DNA of 8,242 nucleotides, from positions 1-8,242 of the forward strand of contig JAGLDA010000116.1 of NCBI GenBank assembly GCA_023145955.1, read 5' to 3'. Of the stretch, positions 1-6,100 are shown piece after piece. The stretch's first letter is position 1. Every line of letters starts with the position of its first letter. Below the pieces are notes generated by a model. The model was not told where the DNA came from and searched no databases. It saw nothing but the letters and a program-made list of their open reading frames with translations. Both the position numbers and the translations under genes were made by a program. The DNA is from Bacteroidales bacterium. GTDB taxonomy: Bacteria > Bacteroidota > Bacteroidia > Bacteroidales > UBA1556.

Positions 1-53
1 TAATTAATCTGTGTAGTCTGCGTCTTAAAGTTATTATTTTCATGTGCTGAGAT
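1..53 (+). repeat. Intergenic direct repeat, copy 1
   Basis: This stretch matches 757-809 without gaps at 48 of 53 positions by my count. The core reads TAATCTGTG..TCTGCGTCT. It begins at the first base of the window, so it may be the right-hand part of a larger element whose left arm lies outside, as seen for copy 2. It contains no reading frame of note. Both copies point the same way and bracket the terB-like gene. Similar 'AATCTGTG.AATCTGCG' sequences are, from memory, common between genes in Bacteroidota; that is recollection, not a search result. Confidence 0.75.
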
Positions 54-95
54 TTAGAATATGCATTTATTAAAAATGCTTTAGAAAATATCCAC

Positions 96-103
96 TATAT
101 TTG
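96..103 (+). promoter_or_regulatory. Candidate -7 promoter box (TATATTTG)
   Basis: The sequence fits the Bacteroidota sigma-ABfr -7 consensus TAnnTTTG. Transcription would begin a few bases downstream, giving a leader of about 30 nt before the ATG at 140. I see no convincing -33 TTTG at the usual spacing, so this rests on the -7 box and its position alone. Confidence 0.4.
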
Positions 104-139
104 TAACCAAAATAATGCTAATTTATTAGATAGAATAAG

Positions 140-511
140 ATGGTAAAAAGGGAAAGATTATATGATGCTTTTGGTGAGTTGCTGTATGCTATAGCAATGG
201 CGGATGGAGAAGTGCAGCAAGAAGAAATAAAAGTAATTGAAGGGATATTAAATAAACACTCTTGGTCTAACGAAATAAAGTGGTCTTTTGATTATGAAAA
301 CTATAAATGCCACTCATTAGAGGAGGCTTATGGTAAGGCAATCTCTGTTTGCAAAGAAAATGGCCCTGATCCTGAGTATAAATATTTACTTGATGTTATG
401 CATAAAGTAGCAGATGCTTTTGATGGCACAGTACCGCAAGAAGAGTTTATTATTAATCGCTTTAAAGGTGATTTGCATTTGGAGTTTATTAAACAGCTGA
501 GTAATCAATAA
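140..511 (+). CDS. TerB-like small helical protein
   Basis: The protein has 123 residues, no signal peptide and no membrane segment, so it is probably cytoplasmic. Residues 16-35 carry the pattern typical of TerB/DjlA-N-like domains: a hydrophobic helix, then A-D-G-E (21-24), then E-E (28-29) starting the next helix. The motif DGxVxQEE occurs twice, at 22-29 and 95-102, suggesting two related helical halves. TerB domains are small acidic all-helical modules first named from tellurite-resistance operons; many relatives have no proven link to tellurite. No terA, terC, terD or terZ gene is nearby, so I would not assign tellurite resistance. ATG at 140 is the first usable start, since earlier ATGs at 61 and 115 run quickly into stops. 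No Shine-Dalgarno is visible. The gene stands alone between two copies of an intergenic repeat. The domain call is fairly good; the function is unknown. Confidence 0.7.
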   Translation: MVKRERLYDAFGELLYAIAMADGEVQQEEIKVIEGILNKHSWSNEIKWSFDYENYKCHSLEEAYGKAISVCKENGPDPEYKYLLDVMHKVADAFDGTVPQEEFIINRFKGDLHLEFIKQLSNQ

Positions 512-691
512 TTTAATTTGAAATTATCTGAGTATATGACAGTTTTCCAAGCGTAAATTATATAGTGATATTAATAGATTTATATTATGTTTATTATTTA
601 TTACTGAAAAAGAAATTATTCTAGGATATTATCTATCAGCATATTTAATATACGATTGAAATTAACCTATTTAATATTAGGTGCAATTTTT

Positions 692-785
692 TTTTAGACG
701 CTGATTATTATAATTTTGTATGATCTATTTCAGCAAAGCTGAAATCTTTTTAATCATAATTAATCTGTGCAATCTGCGTCTAAAA
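692..785. repeat. Fold-back (long imperfect palindrome) element
   Basis: The outer arms 692-706 and 771-785 pair at 14 of 15 positions, with TTTTAGACGC.GATT on the left and its complement on the right. Further in, TATGAT (719-724) pairs with ATCATA (753-758). The centre is a perfect 8-bp stem, ATTTCAGC (727-734) with GCTGAAAT (738-745), closed by an AAA loop. The whole could form a ~94-nt cruciform or RNA hairpin. The right arm is also the start of the direct repeat found at 1-53, which marks this as a repeated genomic element, MITE-like or REP-like in build, rather than a chance palindrome. No transposase is encoded in it, and I did not identify a target-site duplication. Confidence 0.7.
727..751 (+). 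terminator. Possible rho-independent terminator at the fold-back tip
   Basis: A perfect 8-bp stem with a 3-nt loop (727-745) is followed on the plus strand by C and then five T (747-751). It could end transcription from the terB-like gene, though it sits about 215 bp beyond that stop codon and is also the tip of the repeat element. The stem is only moderately GC-rich, so its strength is uncertain. Confidence 0.35.
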
Positions 786-809
786 GTTATTATTGTCATG
801 TGTTGAGAT
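757..809 (+). repeat. Intergenic direct repeat, copy 2
   Basis: This is the partner of 1-53, in the same orientation and 756 bp further on, with five mismatches in 53 positions. Its first ~29 bases form the right arm of the fold-back element; the remainder, to GAGAT, lies beyond the palindrome. Similarity therefore extends past the hairpin, so the mobile or repeated unit is larger than the palindrome alone. Confidence 0.75.
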
Positions 810-874
810 AAATTATCATTATATGCCAATATTTTACGCAAATAATAGGTAGCAGAATTGGTTTTGATTTACTA

Positions 875-1468
875 CTATTTATAAAAACGCATTTCTTCAA
901 TATATTGCCATACTTTATTGGATAATAAATACCTAACATCCTTACCCTCCTTAATACTATTTCTTATGAATGAAGAACTTATTTCCATTAATGGAACATC
1001 CTTTATTATGGTTATATTTTTATGATTATGAAATTTGGATTTCTTTATATTGGGCCTAGGATAAACGTAAATAGGATAATTATCTAGTATATAGTTACCA
1101 TTTTTCCATTTATCAATATGAATAATATTATCTTCACCCATAATAAGAGCAAACTCTTTCATAGGATATTTTTCTTCTAAAAAGGCTAAGCTATGTATGG
1201 TATAAGAAGGCTGTGGTAATTTAAATTCTATATTTGATGCCCATAGCTTATTATTATCTTCTACGGCATAGTCTACTAATGCATATCTATGATAATCAGC
1301 TAAAAGGCTCGCCTTCTTTTTGAATGGACTTTGAGGAGATATTACAAACCAAATATCATCTAAATCGCTATTTTGTACAATATGGTTTGCTATTATCAAA
1401 TGACCAATATGAATTGGATTGAAGGAGCCAAAAAATAGTCCTGTTTTCTTTTCTGATAAAGTAGCCAT
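875..1468 (-). CDS. nadD: Nicotinate-nucleotide adenylyltransferase
   Basis: This cytoplasmic enzyme joins ATP and nicotinate mononucleotide to give deamido-NAD and pyrophosphate, the penultimate step of NAD synthesis. The 197 residues match the usual NadD length. Visible family motifs are the nucleotidyltransferase signature GSFNPIHIGH (14-23, form GxFxPxHxGH), SPFKKK (47-52), PSYTIHSL (87-94), GEDN..H.DKW (111-121), and the C-terminal ISSSFIR (163-169), which corresponds to the family's ISSTxIR; the Thr is replaced by Ser. The C-terminal 'Y..E' ending is also typical. The ATG overlaps the upstream gene's stop by one base (TAATG), pointing to translational coupling and a two-gene operon. In many Bacteroidota I recall gmk near nadD; here the partner is an unrecognised gene. 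The identification is firm. Confidence 0.96.
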   Translation of the reverse strand: MATLSEKKTGLFFGSFNPIHIGHLIIANHIVQNSDLDDIWFVISPQSPFKKKASLLADYHRYALVDYAVEDNNKLWASNIEFKLPQPSYTIHSLAFLEEKYPMKEFALIMGEDNIIHIDKWKNGNYILDNYPIYVYPRPNIKKSKFHNHKNITIIKDVPLMEISSSFIRNSIKEGKDVRYLLSNKVWQYIEEMRFYK

Positions 1469-1815
1469 TAGTTTAGGAGTTTATTTAGTTCGTAATCAAT
1501 GGTTATATGATTTTTTTTACATTCAATAATTAGTGATTTTGTGCAGTCAGACAATTCTATATTAAGCTCGTTATTTTTATCTATCCATTTTTTTTCATCA
1601 TCAGTTTTTAACATAAAATCATTTCTAATTATTCCCATAGAATCAATAGCTATAATAAAATCATTGCATACCTGAAATAGATCTTTTTTCTGCAATTTTA
1701 ATTTATCAAGAAGAATTTCTCTAAATAAATCTTCAGTAGCTTCAAAGTAACTAGGAATTGACAAAGCTACAATTTTTCTCAATAAAATTACAATATCATC
1801 CTCGTATGCTACCAT
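1468..1815 (-). CDS. Uncharacterised small protein, coupled to nadD
   Basis: I do not recognise this protein. With the ATG at 1815-1813 it has 115 residues, beginning MVAYEDDIVILLRKIVAL. The frame could open at a TTG at 1839, but that would add eight residues encoded over the -7 box at 1821-1828, so the ATG is preferred. The product is charged and probably soluble and mostly helical, with no signal peptide. Lysine, aspartate and glutamate are abundant, and three cysteines are spread through the C-terminal two thirds. There is no obvious catalytic or metal-binding motif. Its stop TAA shares one base with the ATG of nadD, so the two are very likely co-transcribed and coupled. A link to NAD metabolism would be only a guess from position. 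That it is real is supported by a good frame, a promoter box and the coupling. Confidence 0.75.
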   Translation of the reverse strand: MVAYEDDIVILLRKIVALSIPSYFEATEDLFREILLDKLKLQKKDLFQVCNDFIIAIDSMGIIRNDFMLKTDDEKKWIDKNNELNIELSDCTKSLIIECKKNHITIDYELNKLLN

Positions 1816-1820
1816 AAATG

Positions 1821-1828
1821 CAAAAGTA
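1821..1828 (-). promoter_or_regulatory. Candidate -7 promoter box (TACTTTTG) for the nadD operon
   Basis: Read on the minus strand this fits TAnnTTTG and is followed by C, as is common in Bacteroidota promoters. It ends only five bases before the ATG at 1815, so transcription would begin at or almost at the start codon. This rules against the upstream TTG start. A clear -33 element at normal spacing is not seen. Confidence 0.5.
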
Positions 1829-1863
1829 TTAAAAAACAAAACTGTTCTGAATAAAAAATACTG

Positions 1864-1871
1864 TAACTTTG
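1864..1871 (+). promoter_or_regulatory. Candidate -7 promoter box (TAACTTTG)
   Basis: This fits TAnnTTTG on the plus strand and would start transcription around 1876, leaving a short leader before the ATG at 1893. It overlaps the TTG at 1869 that opens the reading frame, which argues that this TTG is not the start. Together with the minus-strand box at 1821-1828 it makes a compact divergent promoter pair. No clear -33 box is visible. Confidence 0.5.
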
Positions 1872-1892
1872 GAGCTTAATAATTATTATAGG

Positions 1893-3380
1893 ATGAGAGT
1901 AATATCATTATTTGTTTTTATTTTAATTTTTGGGGTAAGACTTAGTGCGCAAAATAGTAATCCTATGCGCATAGAGGTAGATTCGCGAACCTATGAAAGT
2001 GTTTTTGGACTGGCCCTTGATAATAAGAATTTTATTATTATCAAGAGTGAGAATAGAAATTCAAGTAGTGGAGAGAAATGGGAGCTAAATTTATATGACT
2101 CGTCTTTTGGAAAAAAGAATAATGTAGATTTATTTTTGCCACGTGGTTTTGTGCCTGTAAAGTATAGAATAAATGGAGACAGTATTCTGTGGCTATGTTA
2201 TTCTGAACCAAATGGTAAAAGAGCTAGTTTTATGCTCTTTAGATATAATCTTAATTCGGGCTTATTGTGGAGTAAATATGTTAAGGGCAGCAGGAAATCT
2301 GTTTTCTCAAGCTTTGAAGTTGTAGGAAATAACGTTATTATTTTGGGAGAGAAAATAGAAGAGATGAGTTCTCAATTTGCTGATTCTAAAATGCCTTTTG
2401 GTATTAAAATTATATCGCCATTATTATCAAAGTATTCAGAAGTAATAGCTTCGTATTCATTTGATGATAATACTAAAACTATATTAATTGTTGAGACAGA
2501 TAAGGGCGATGAAAAAGGATTGTACTACTATGAATATTCTAGTGTCAGCGATAATGTGGTAGTGAGTAAGCTAAATACCAATAGTGATGTTAATATTATT
2601 GATGGAACCATTGTTGAAATAGATGATGGTAACCTATTGCTTATGGGTAGTTATAACTATAATAAGGGGCATGAATCAAGTAGTGATAAGGTTATTGCCA
2701 ATGGAACTTTTGTTGGTAAACTAGTGAATGGAAATCTTAGTTTCTTTAGAACGAATGAATTTAGTGATTATAAAAACGTTTTCGCAACGCTAACAGCAAA
2801 TGAACAGAAACAGATAAAGCAAAAGAATAGAAAAGGTAAGGATGTAAGTTTAGGTTTTAAAATGTTGACGCATAAAAAAGCTATTAAACAAAAAGATTTG
2901 TTTGTGGTTGCTGCCGAAACTTATTATCCAGAATACCATTATGAAAGTAATTTCGACTCTAGAGGTTATATGTATCAAAGCCAGGTATTTGATGGCTATA
3001 GAACAACAAATTGTATAATTTCTGCCTATAATGAAGATGGAGATATGGTATGGGATAATTATATGCATTCTACAGGAATTATTGAACTCTCTTTGCAAGA
3101 GAATATTATTGTTTTTGCTGAAGGGGAGTCTAATATTGTAATGGCATATTATTCTGATGGCGAGGTGTATAGTAAGACTGTAAATGGCAATGATATAGTG
3201 TATAAGAAATCGCAAGATAAACTTGAAACTGTATATAATGAAAATGTAATTTCAGAAAAATATGGTAGAATAGAACATTGGTACGATGAGTATTTTCTTC
3301 TTTCAGGATACCAGGTAGTTTATGGTACTGATGGCAAAAAGAGAAAAGTGTTTTTCTTTAATCTAATTAGTTTCGAATAA
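1893..3380 (+). CDS. Secreted protein of unknown function, beta-rich
   Basis: No named family can be assigned with certainty. The ATG at 1893 gives 495 residues starting with a signal peptide: MR, a hydrophobic core from VISLFVFILIFG, and a probable signal peptidase I site after LSA (residue 19), leaving mature Gln20. There is no lipobox cysteine, so a soluble periplasmic or exported fate is likely. The mature part is rich in alternating hydrophobic and Tyr/Ser/Asn residues, as in beta-strands. Pieces such as 'DGDMVWDNY' (382-390) recall beta-propeller blades, and the text resembles uncharacterised Bacteroidota secreted proteins I have seen, but a propeller fold is inference. A basic, probably helical insert lies at about 302-335 (KQIKQKNRKGKD). 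It has its own -7 box and is followed by 124 bp before thiL, so it is probably monocistronic. Confidence 0.75.
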   Translation: MRVISLFVFILIFGVRLSAQNSNPMRIEVDSRTYESVFGLALDNKNFIIIKSENRNSSSGEKWELNLYDSSFGKKNNVDLFLPRGFVPVKYRINGDSILWLCYSEPNGKRASFMLFRYNLNSGLLWSKYVKGSRKSVFSSFEVVGNNVIILGEKIEEMSSQFADSKMPFGIKIISPLLSKYSEVIASYSFDDNTKTILIVETDKGDEKGLYYYEYSSVSDNVVVSKLNTNSDVNIIDGTIVEIDDGNLLLMGSYNYNKGHESSSDKVIANGTFVGKLVNGNLSFFRTNEFSDYKNVFATLTANEQKQIKQKNRKGKDVSLGFKMLTHKKAIKQKDLFVVAAETYYPEYHYESNFDSRGYMYQSQVFDGYRTTNCIISAYNEDGDMVWDNYMHSTGIIELSLQENIIVFAEGESNIVMAYYSDGEVYSKTVNGNDIVYKKSQDKLETVYNENVISEKYGRIEHWYDEYFLLSGYQVVYGTDGKKRKVFFFNLISFE

Positions 3381-3471
3381 GCTTTAATGTTATTGATTGT
3401 CATAAATAGAATGCTAGTTTTATTCTGCATATTCTAGTAAATACATAAGTAAAATCCCCACCTTTTTTCAA

Positions 3472-3479
3472 TATCTTTG
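3472..3479 (+). promoter_or_regulatory. Candidate -7 promoter box (TATCTTTG) for thiL-ccm
   Basis: TATCTTTGC is an excellent match to the Bacteroidota TAnnTTTG box and lies 25 bp before the thiL ATG, giving a leader of roughly 20 nt. No other such box was seen between thiL and ccmB, so this promoter may serve the entire thiL-ccmE run. A matching -33 element is not evident. Confidence 0.55.
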
Positions 3480-3504
3480 CATTATTAAATAATACGCAAA
3501 TAGA

Positions 3505-4569
3505 ATGTTTGAAGATAGAACAAAACCAAGAACAGAGATAAAAGATTTAGGAGAATTTGGACTTATTGACCATTTGACAGGAGATATTGAGCTTGTTCAA
3601 GAGTCTAGTAAGTATGGAGTTGGTGATGATGCCGCTGTAATAGATCCTAAAGGTAAAAAAGTGCTAATTAGTACTGATATGCTTATGGAAGGAATCCATT
3701 TTGACCTTACCTATGCACCATTAAAGCATTTGGGTTATAAGGCCGCTATTGTAAATTTCTCTGATATGGCAGCTATGAATGCATTGCCAACACAAATTAC
3801 TGTGAGCATTGCATTGAGCAATAGATTCTCTTTGGAGGCAGTTGAAGAATTGTATAAAGGATTGAAGCTAGCGTGTAAAGCCTATAATGTTGATATTGTG
3901 GGTGGTGATACTACTTCTTCGAAATCTGGATTAGCAATTTCAATTACTGTATTAGGACTAATTGATGAAAAAGATATTGTATATCGTAATGGAGCTAAGG
4001 AAGGTGATTTAATTTGTGTTAGTGGTGATTTAGGTGCTGCTTATGCTGGTTTACTAATTCTTGAAAGAGAGAAAAGTGCTTTTGTAGCCAACCCTGATAT
4101 GAAACCACAATTAGAGGATAATGATTATATATTAGAGCGACAGCTTAAGCCAGAGGCTAGAGTTGATATTGTTAAAATACTTAAGGATTCAAATATTAAG
4201 CTACATGCAATGATGGATGTAAGTGATGGACTGGCTTCTGAAGTAAAGCATATTTGTAAACAATCGAAACTAGGGGCAGCTATCTATGAAGATAAATTGC
4301 CAATTGACCAAAAAACCTGGGATGCAGCTCGTGTTTTTAATATGGATCCAACTATGTTTGCCCTTAACGGAGGTGAAGATTATGAGTTGTTATTTACTGT
4401 TCCGCAGAGCGAATTTGAGAAATTGAAGAATATTCCGGAAGTTAGTATTATTGGGTATACAACTGATATGGAGTCAGGAATAAATCTAATTACTAAGAAT
4501 AATGTATCAGCACCATTAGAGGCTCAAGGTTGGGATGGCCTTAAAACTAATAAAAAGACTGAAGAATAA
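3505..4569 (+). CDS. thiL: Thiamine-monophosphate kinase
   Basis: ThiL phosphorylates thiamine monophosphate with ATP to make thiamine diphosphate, the active cofactor, in the cytoplasm. At 354 residues it is slightly longer than many homologues and belongs to the PurM/ThiL fold. Motifs in order: GDDAAVI (40-46), STDMLMEGIHF (56-66), NFSDMAAMNA (84-93), GGDTTSS (133-139), SGDLGAAYAGL (173-183), MDVSDGLASE (237-246) and GGEDYELLF (289-297); a late WDGL closes the domain. The aspartates in GDD, STD, FSD, GGD and VSDG are the Mg/ATP-binding residues expected of the family, and all are present. It is followed after 44 bp by ccmB on the same strand, so shared transcription is possible, although the functional link between thiamine and cytochrome c maturation is not obvious. 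The ATG follows an AT-rich leader with no Shine-Dalgarno. Confidence 0.97.
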   Translation: MFEDRTKPRTEIKDLGEFGLIDHLTGDIELVQESSKYGVGDDAAVIDPKGKKVLISTDMLMEGIHFDLTYAPLKHLGYKAAIVNFSDMAAMNALPTQITVSIALSNRFSLEAVEELYKGLKLACKAYNVDIVGGDTTSSKSGLAISITVLGLIDEKDIVYRNGAKEGDLICVSGDLGAAYAGLLILEREKSAFVANPDMKPQLEDNDYILERQLKPEARVDIVKILKDSNIKLHAMMDVSDGLASEVKHICKQSKLGAAIYEDKLPIDQKTWDAARVFNMDPTMFALNGGEDYELLFTVPQSEFEKLKNIPEVSIIGYTTDMESGINLITKNNVSAPLEAQGWDGLKTNKKTEE

Positions 4570-4613
4570 GCAACCTATTTTTTTAGGTACATAACATTAA
4601 TAAATACAAAACG

Positions 4614-5273
4614 GTGATAGCTGAAATTAAAGCGCTTTTTATTAAGGATTTACAACTAGAATTGAAACAGAAATATTCTATCAACTCTATTGTGCTTTAT
4701 GTTTTGTCCACAGTTTTTGTTGCATATTTATCATACCAAGGGAATATAGATTCTACTTCGTGGAATGTTATGTTTTGGATAATTCTTCTTTTTGCGGCTG
4801 TAAATGCTACATCAAAAAGCTTTGTGCAAGAGCGCCCCTCTCGTCATTTGTATTATTATACAATGGCTGCTCCTCAGTCAGTTATAATTGCTAAGATTCT
4901 GTATAATAGTTTAATGATGATAATAATTGCCATTATAACTTTTATTGTTTTTCAGCTTTTCTTGGGAAATATGATTGTGGGAAACACATTATTTTTTGTT
5001 AGTCTATTGCTAGGAGCATTAGGTTTTGCCTCTACACTTACTATGGTGGCTGCCATAGCATCGCGCTCTGACAATAATTTTGCATTAATGGCCATATTGA
5101 GTTTCCCTCTGATGTTGCCGTTTTTATTAAGCCTAATAGCACTATCGAATATTGCATTAGTAACTGCTGAATTTACACCTGAAGCGCTTAAATTATTGGG
5201 TATGACTTTCGGATTAAATCTGGTGGTTATTATGCTATCATATATACTATTTCCATATCTTTGGAAAGAATAA
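4614..5273 (+). CDS. ccmB: Heme exporter/CcmB permease of the CcmAB ABC complex
   Basis: CcmB is the membrane subunit of the CcmAB transporter, whose ATP hydrolysis releases heme-loaded CcmE from CcmC during cytochrome c maturation. The 219 residues match family length. The N-terminus (IKALFIKDLQLELKQK) and FVQER (70-74), just after the second membrane segment, fit CcmB. Six hydrophobic segments are visible at about 24-42, 50-66, 98-117, 122-149, 156-180 and 193-214. The start is GTG at 4614, which places the first methionine where CcmB proteins normally begin. The ATPase partner CcmA is not encoded next to it. The ccmC ATG follows 14 bp after the stop. Confidence 0.93.
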   Translation: MIAEIKALFIKDLQLELKQKYSINSIVLYVLSTVFVAYLSYQGNIDSTSWNVMFWIILLFAAVNATSKSFVQERPSRHLYYYTMAAPQSVIIAKILYNSLMMIIIAIITFIVFQLFLGNMIVGNTLFFVSLLLGALGFASTLTMVAAIASRSDNNFALMAILSFPLMLPFLLSLIALSNIALVTAEFTPEALKLLGMTFGLNLVVIMLSYILFPYLWKE

Positions 5274-5287
5274 TTAGTGATAATACT

Positions 5288-5959
5288 ATGAAAAAAAATT
5301 GGTGGAAATACCTCTCAATACTTTTGCTTCTATATGCCATTATATATGGTTTTATGGTGCAAGTGCCTGATTCTAATATTGGTGATACTGTTCGCAATGT
5401 ATTTTTTCATGTGGGAATGTGGTTTGCTATGCTTGGTGTTATGCTCACAAGTTTTGTAAATAGCTTAAAATTCCTCTCTAAAGGTAATATGTATAACGAC
5501 CTAAAGGCTAATCAAGCAGTGTTAGTTGGTGTATTCTTTGGTTTATTAGGAATTATTACTGGAATGGTTTGGGCAAAATTTACCTGGGGAGAGCCTTGGG
5601 CAAACGATCCACATTTAAATGGTGCTGCAGTTAGTCTGTTAGTATATTTTGCATATTTGGTATTGCGCTCTGCAATTCCCGATGAAGAAAAACGTGCTAG
5701 AGTATCTGCAGTATATAATATTTTTGCTTTTGTAATCCTTATAGTTTTTGTAGGAATACTTCCGCGCTTGTCTAGTGATACTATGCATCCTGGTAGTGGT
5801 GATGGAAATCCTGCTTTTGGTGATATGGATGCTCAAATGAGATATGTTTTTTATCCAGCTTTAATAGGTTGGATAATACTTAGCCAATGGGTATTACAAA
5901 TTAGAACTAGAACAAAAGTAATTGAAGAATACATTGAAGAAAAAGAACTTAATTTTTAA
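5288..5959 (+). CDS. ccmC: Cytochrome c maturation heme-handling protein CcmC
   Basis: CcmC is a heme-handling inner-membrane protein that positions heme on the periplasmic side and attaches it to CcmE. The frame opens at a TTG (5261) inside ccmB, but the ATG at 5288 gives the normal N-terminus (MKKNWWKYLS) and 223 residues. Six membrane segments are visible at about 8-24, 37-58, 76-96, 112-129, 142-160 and 188-206. The tryptophan-rich WWD-type loop is at 99-110 (TWGEPWANDPHL), a variant of the classical WGxxWxWDxRLT. The two expected heme-ligand histidines are His41 (FFHVG) before that loop and His167 (TMHPGSGD) after it. It is separated by 14 bp from ccmB and 3 bp from the ccmD-like gene, so the genes are co-transcribed. 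Confidence 0.94.
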   Translation: MKKNWWKYLSILLLLYAIIYGFMVQVPDSNIGDTVRNVFFHVGMWFAMLGVMLTSFVNSLKFLSKGNMYNDLKANQAVLVGVFFGLLGIITGMVWAKFTWGEPWANDPHLNGAAVSLLVYFAYLVLRSAIPDEEKRARVSAVYNIFAFVILIVFVGILPRLSSDTMHPGSGDGNPAFGDMDAQMRYVFYPALIGWIILSQWVLQIRTRTKVIEEYIEEKELNF

Positions 5960-5962
5960 TTT

Positions 5963-6091
5963 ATGGACGATCAAAATAAAATATTCGTTGTAGTGGCAGT
6001 CTTATCGATTATCCTTATAGGTATTGCGATATATATGTTTGCTATTGATAGAAAACTTGATAAGTTGGAAAGTAAAATAGAGAAAGATTAG
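5963..6091 (+). CDS. ccmD: CcmD-like small membrane protein
   Basis: This 42-residue protein starts at the ATG three bases after the ccmC stop and ends nine bases before ccmE. It has a short polar N-terminus (MDDQNK), one membrane helix (about 7-27, IFVVVAVLSIILIGIAIYMFA), then a charged tail DRKLDKLESKIEKD. That layout, and the tail's likeness to 'LDRRLxKLE', match CcmD, which holds CcmE to CcmC and is needed for release of holo-CcmE. Sequence conservation in CcmD is low, so size, topology and its exact position between ccmC and ccmE carry the call. Confidence 0.85.
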   Translation: MDDQNKIFVVVAVLSIILIGIAIYMFAIDRKLDKLESKIEKD

Positions 6092-6100
6092 ATAGTAATA

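Larger units (their letters stand above)
512..874. other. 363-bp intergenic stretch, repeat-bearing
   Basis: No coding frame is convincing on either strand here; the ATG at 536, for example, stops after six codons. The first ~175 bp are very AT-rich and show no recognisable signal. A run of nine T lies at 687-695, immediately followed by the fold-back repeat described separately. The last ~65 bp, downstream of the nadD stop on the minus strand, show no clear terminator hairpin. Confidence 0.6.

Noticed and set aside
63..79. Hairpin GCATTT/AAATGC upstream of the terB-like gene
   Set aside because: Six pairs in very AT-rich DNA are expected by chance, and there is no link to a known operator or riboswitch.
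140..511. Tellurite-resistance gene
   Set aside because: Only the TerB-like domain is present, with no other ter genes; the domain alone does not show tellurite resistance.
2850..3215. Minus-strand open frame of 121 codons
   Set aside because: It lies wholly antisense to the secreted-protein gene, has a composition driven by AT-rich codons and shows no domain; a shadow frame.
3408..3440. Loose inverted repeat TAGAATGC/GCATATTCTA after the secreted-protein gene
   Set aside because: The arms pair only with a two-base bulge and no T tract follows; too weak to call a terminator.
4573..4588. Short hairpin ACCTA/TAGGT after thiL
   Set aside because: Only five base pairs, with the T run inside the loop rather than after the stem, so not a believable terminator.
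5639..5836. Minus-strand open frame of 65 codons
   Set aside because: Antisense to the well-supported ccmC, with low-complexity content and no promoter or start context.
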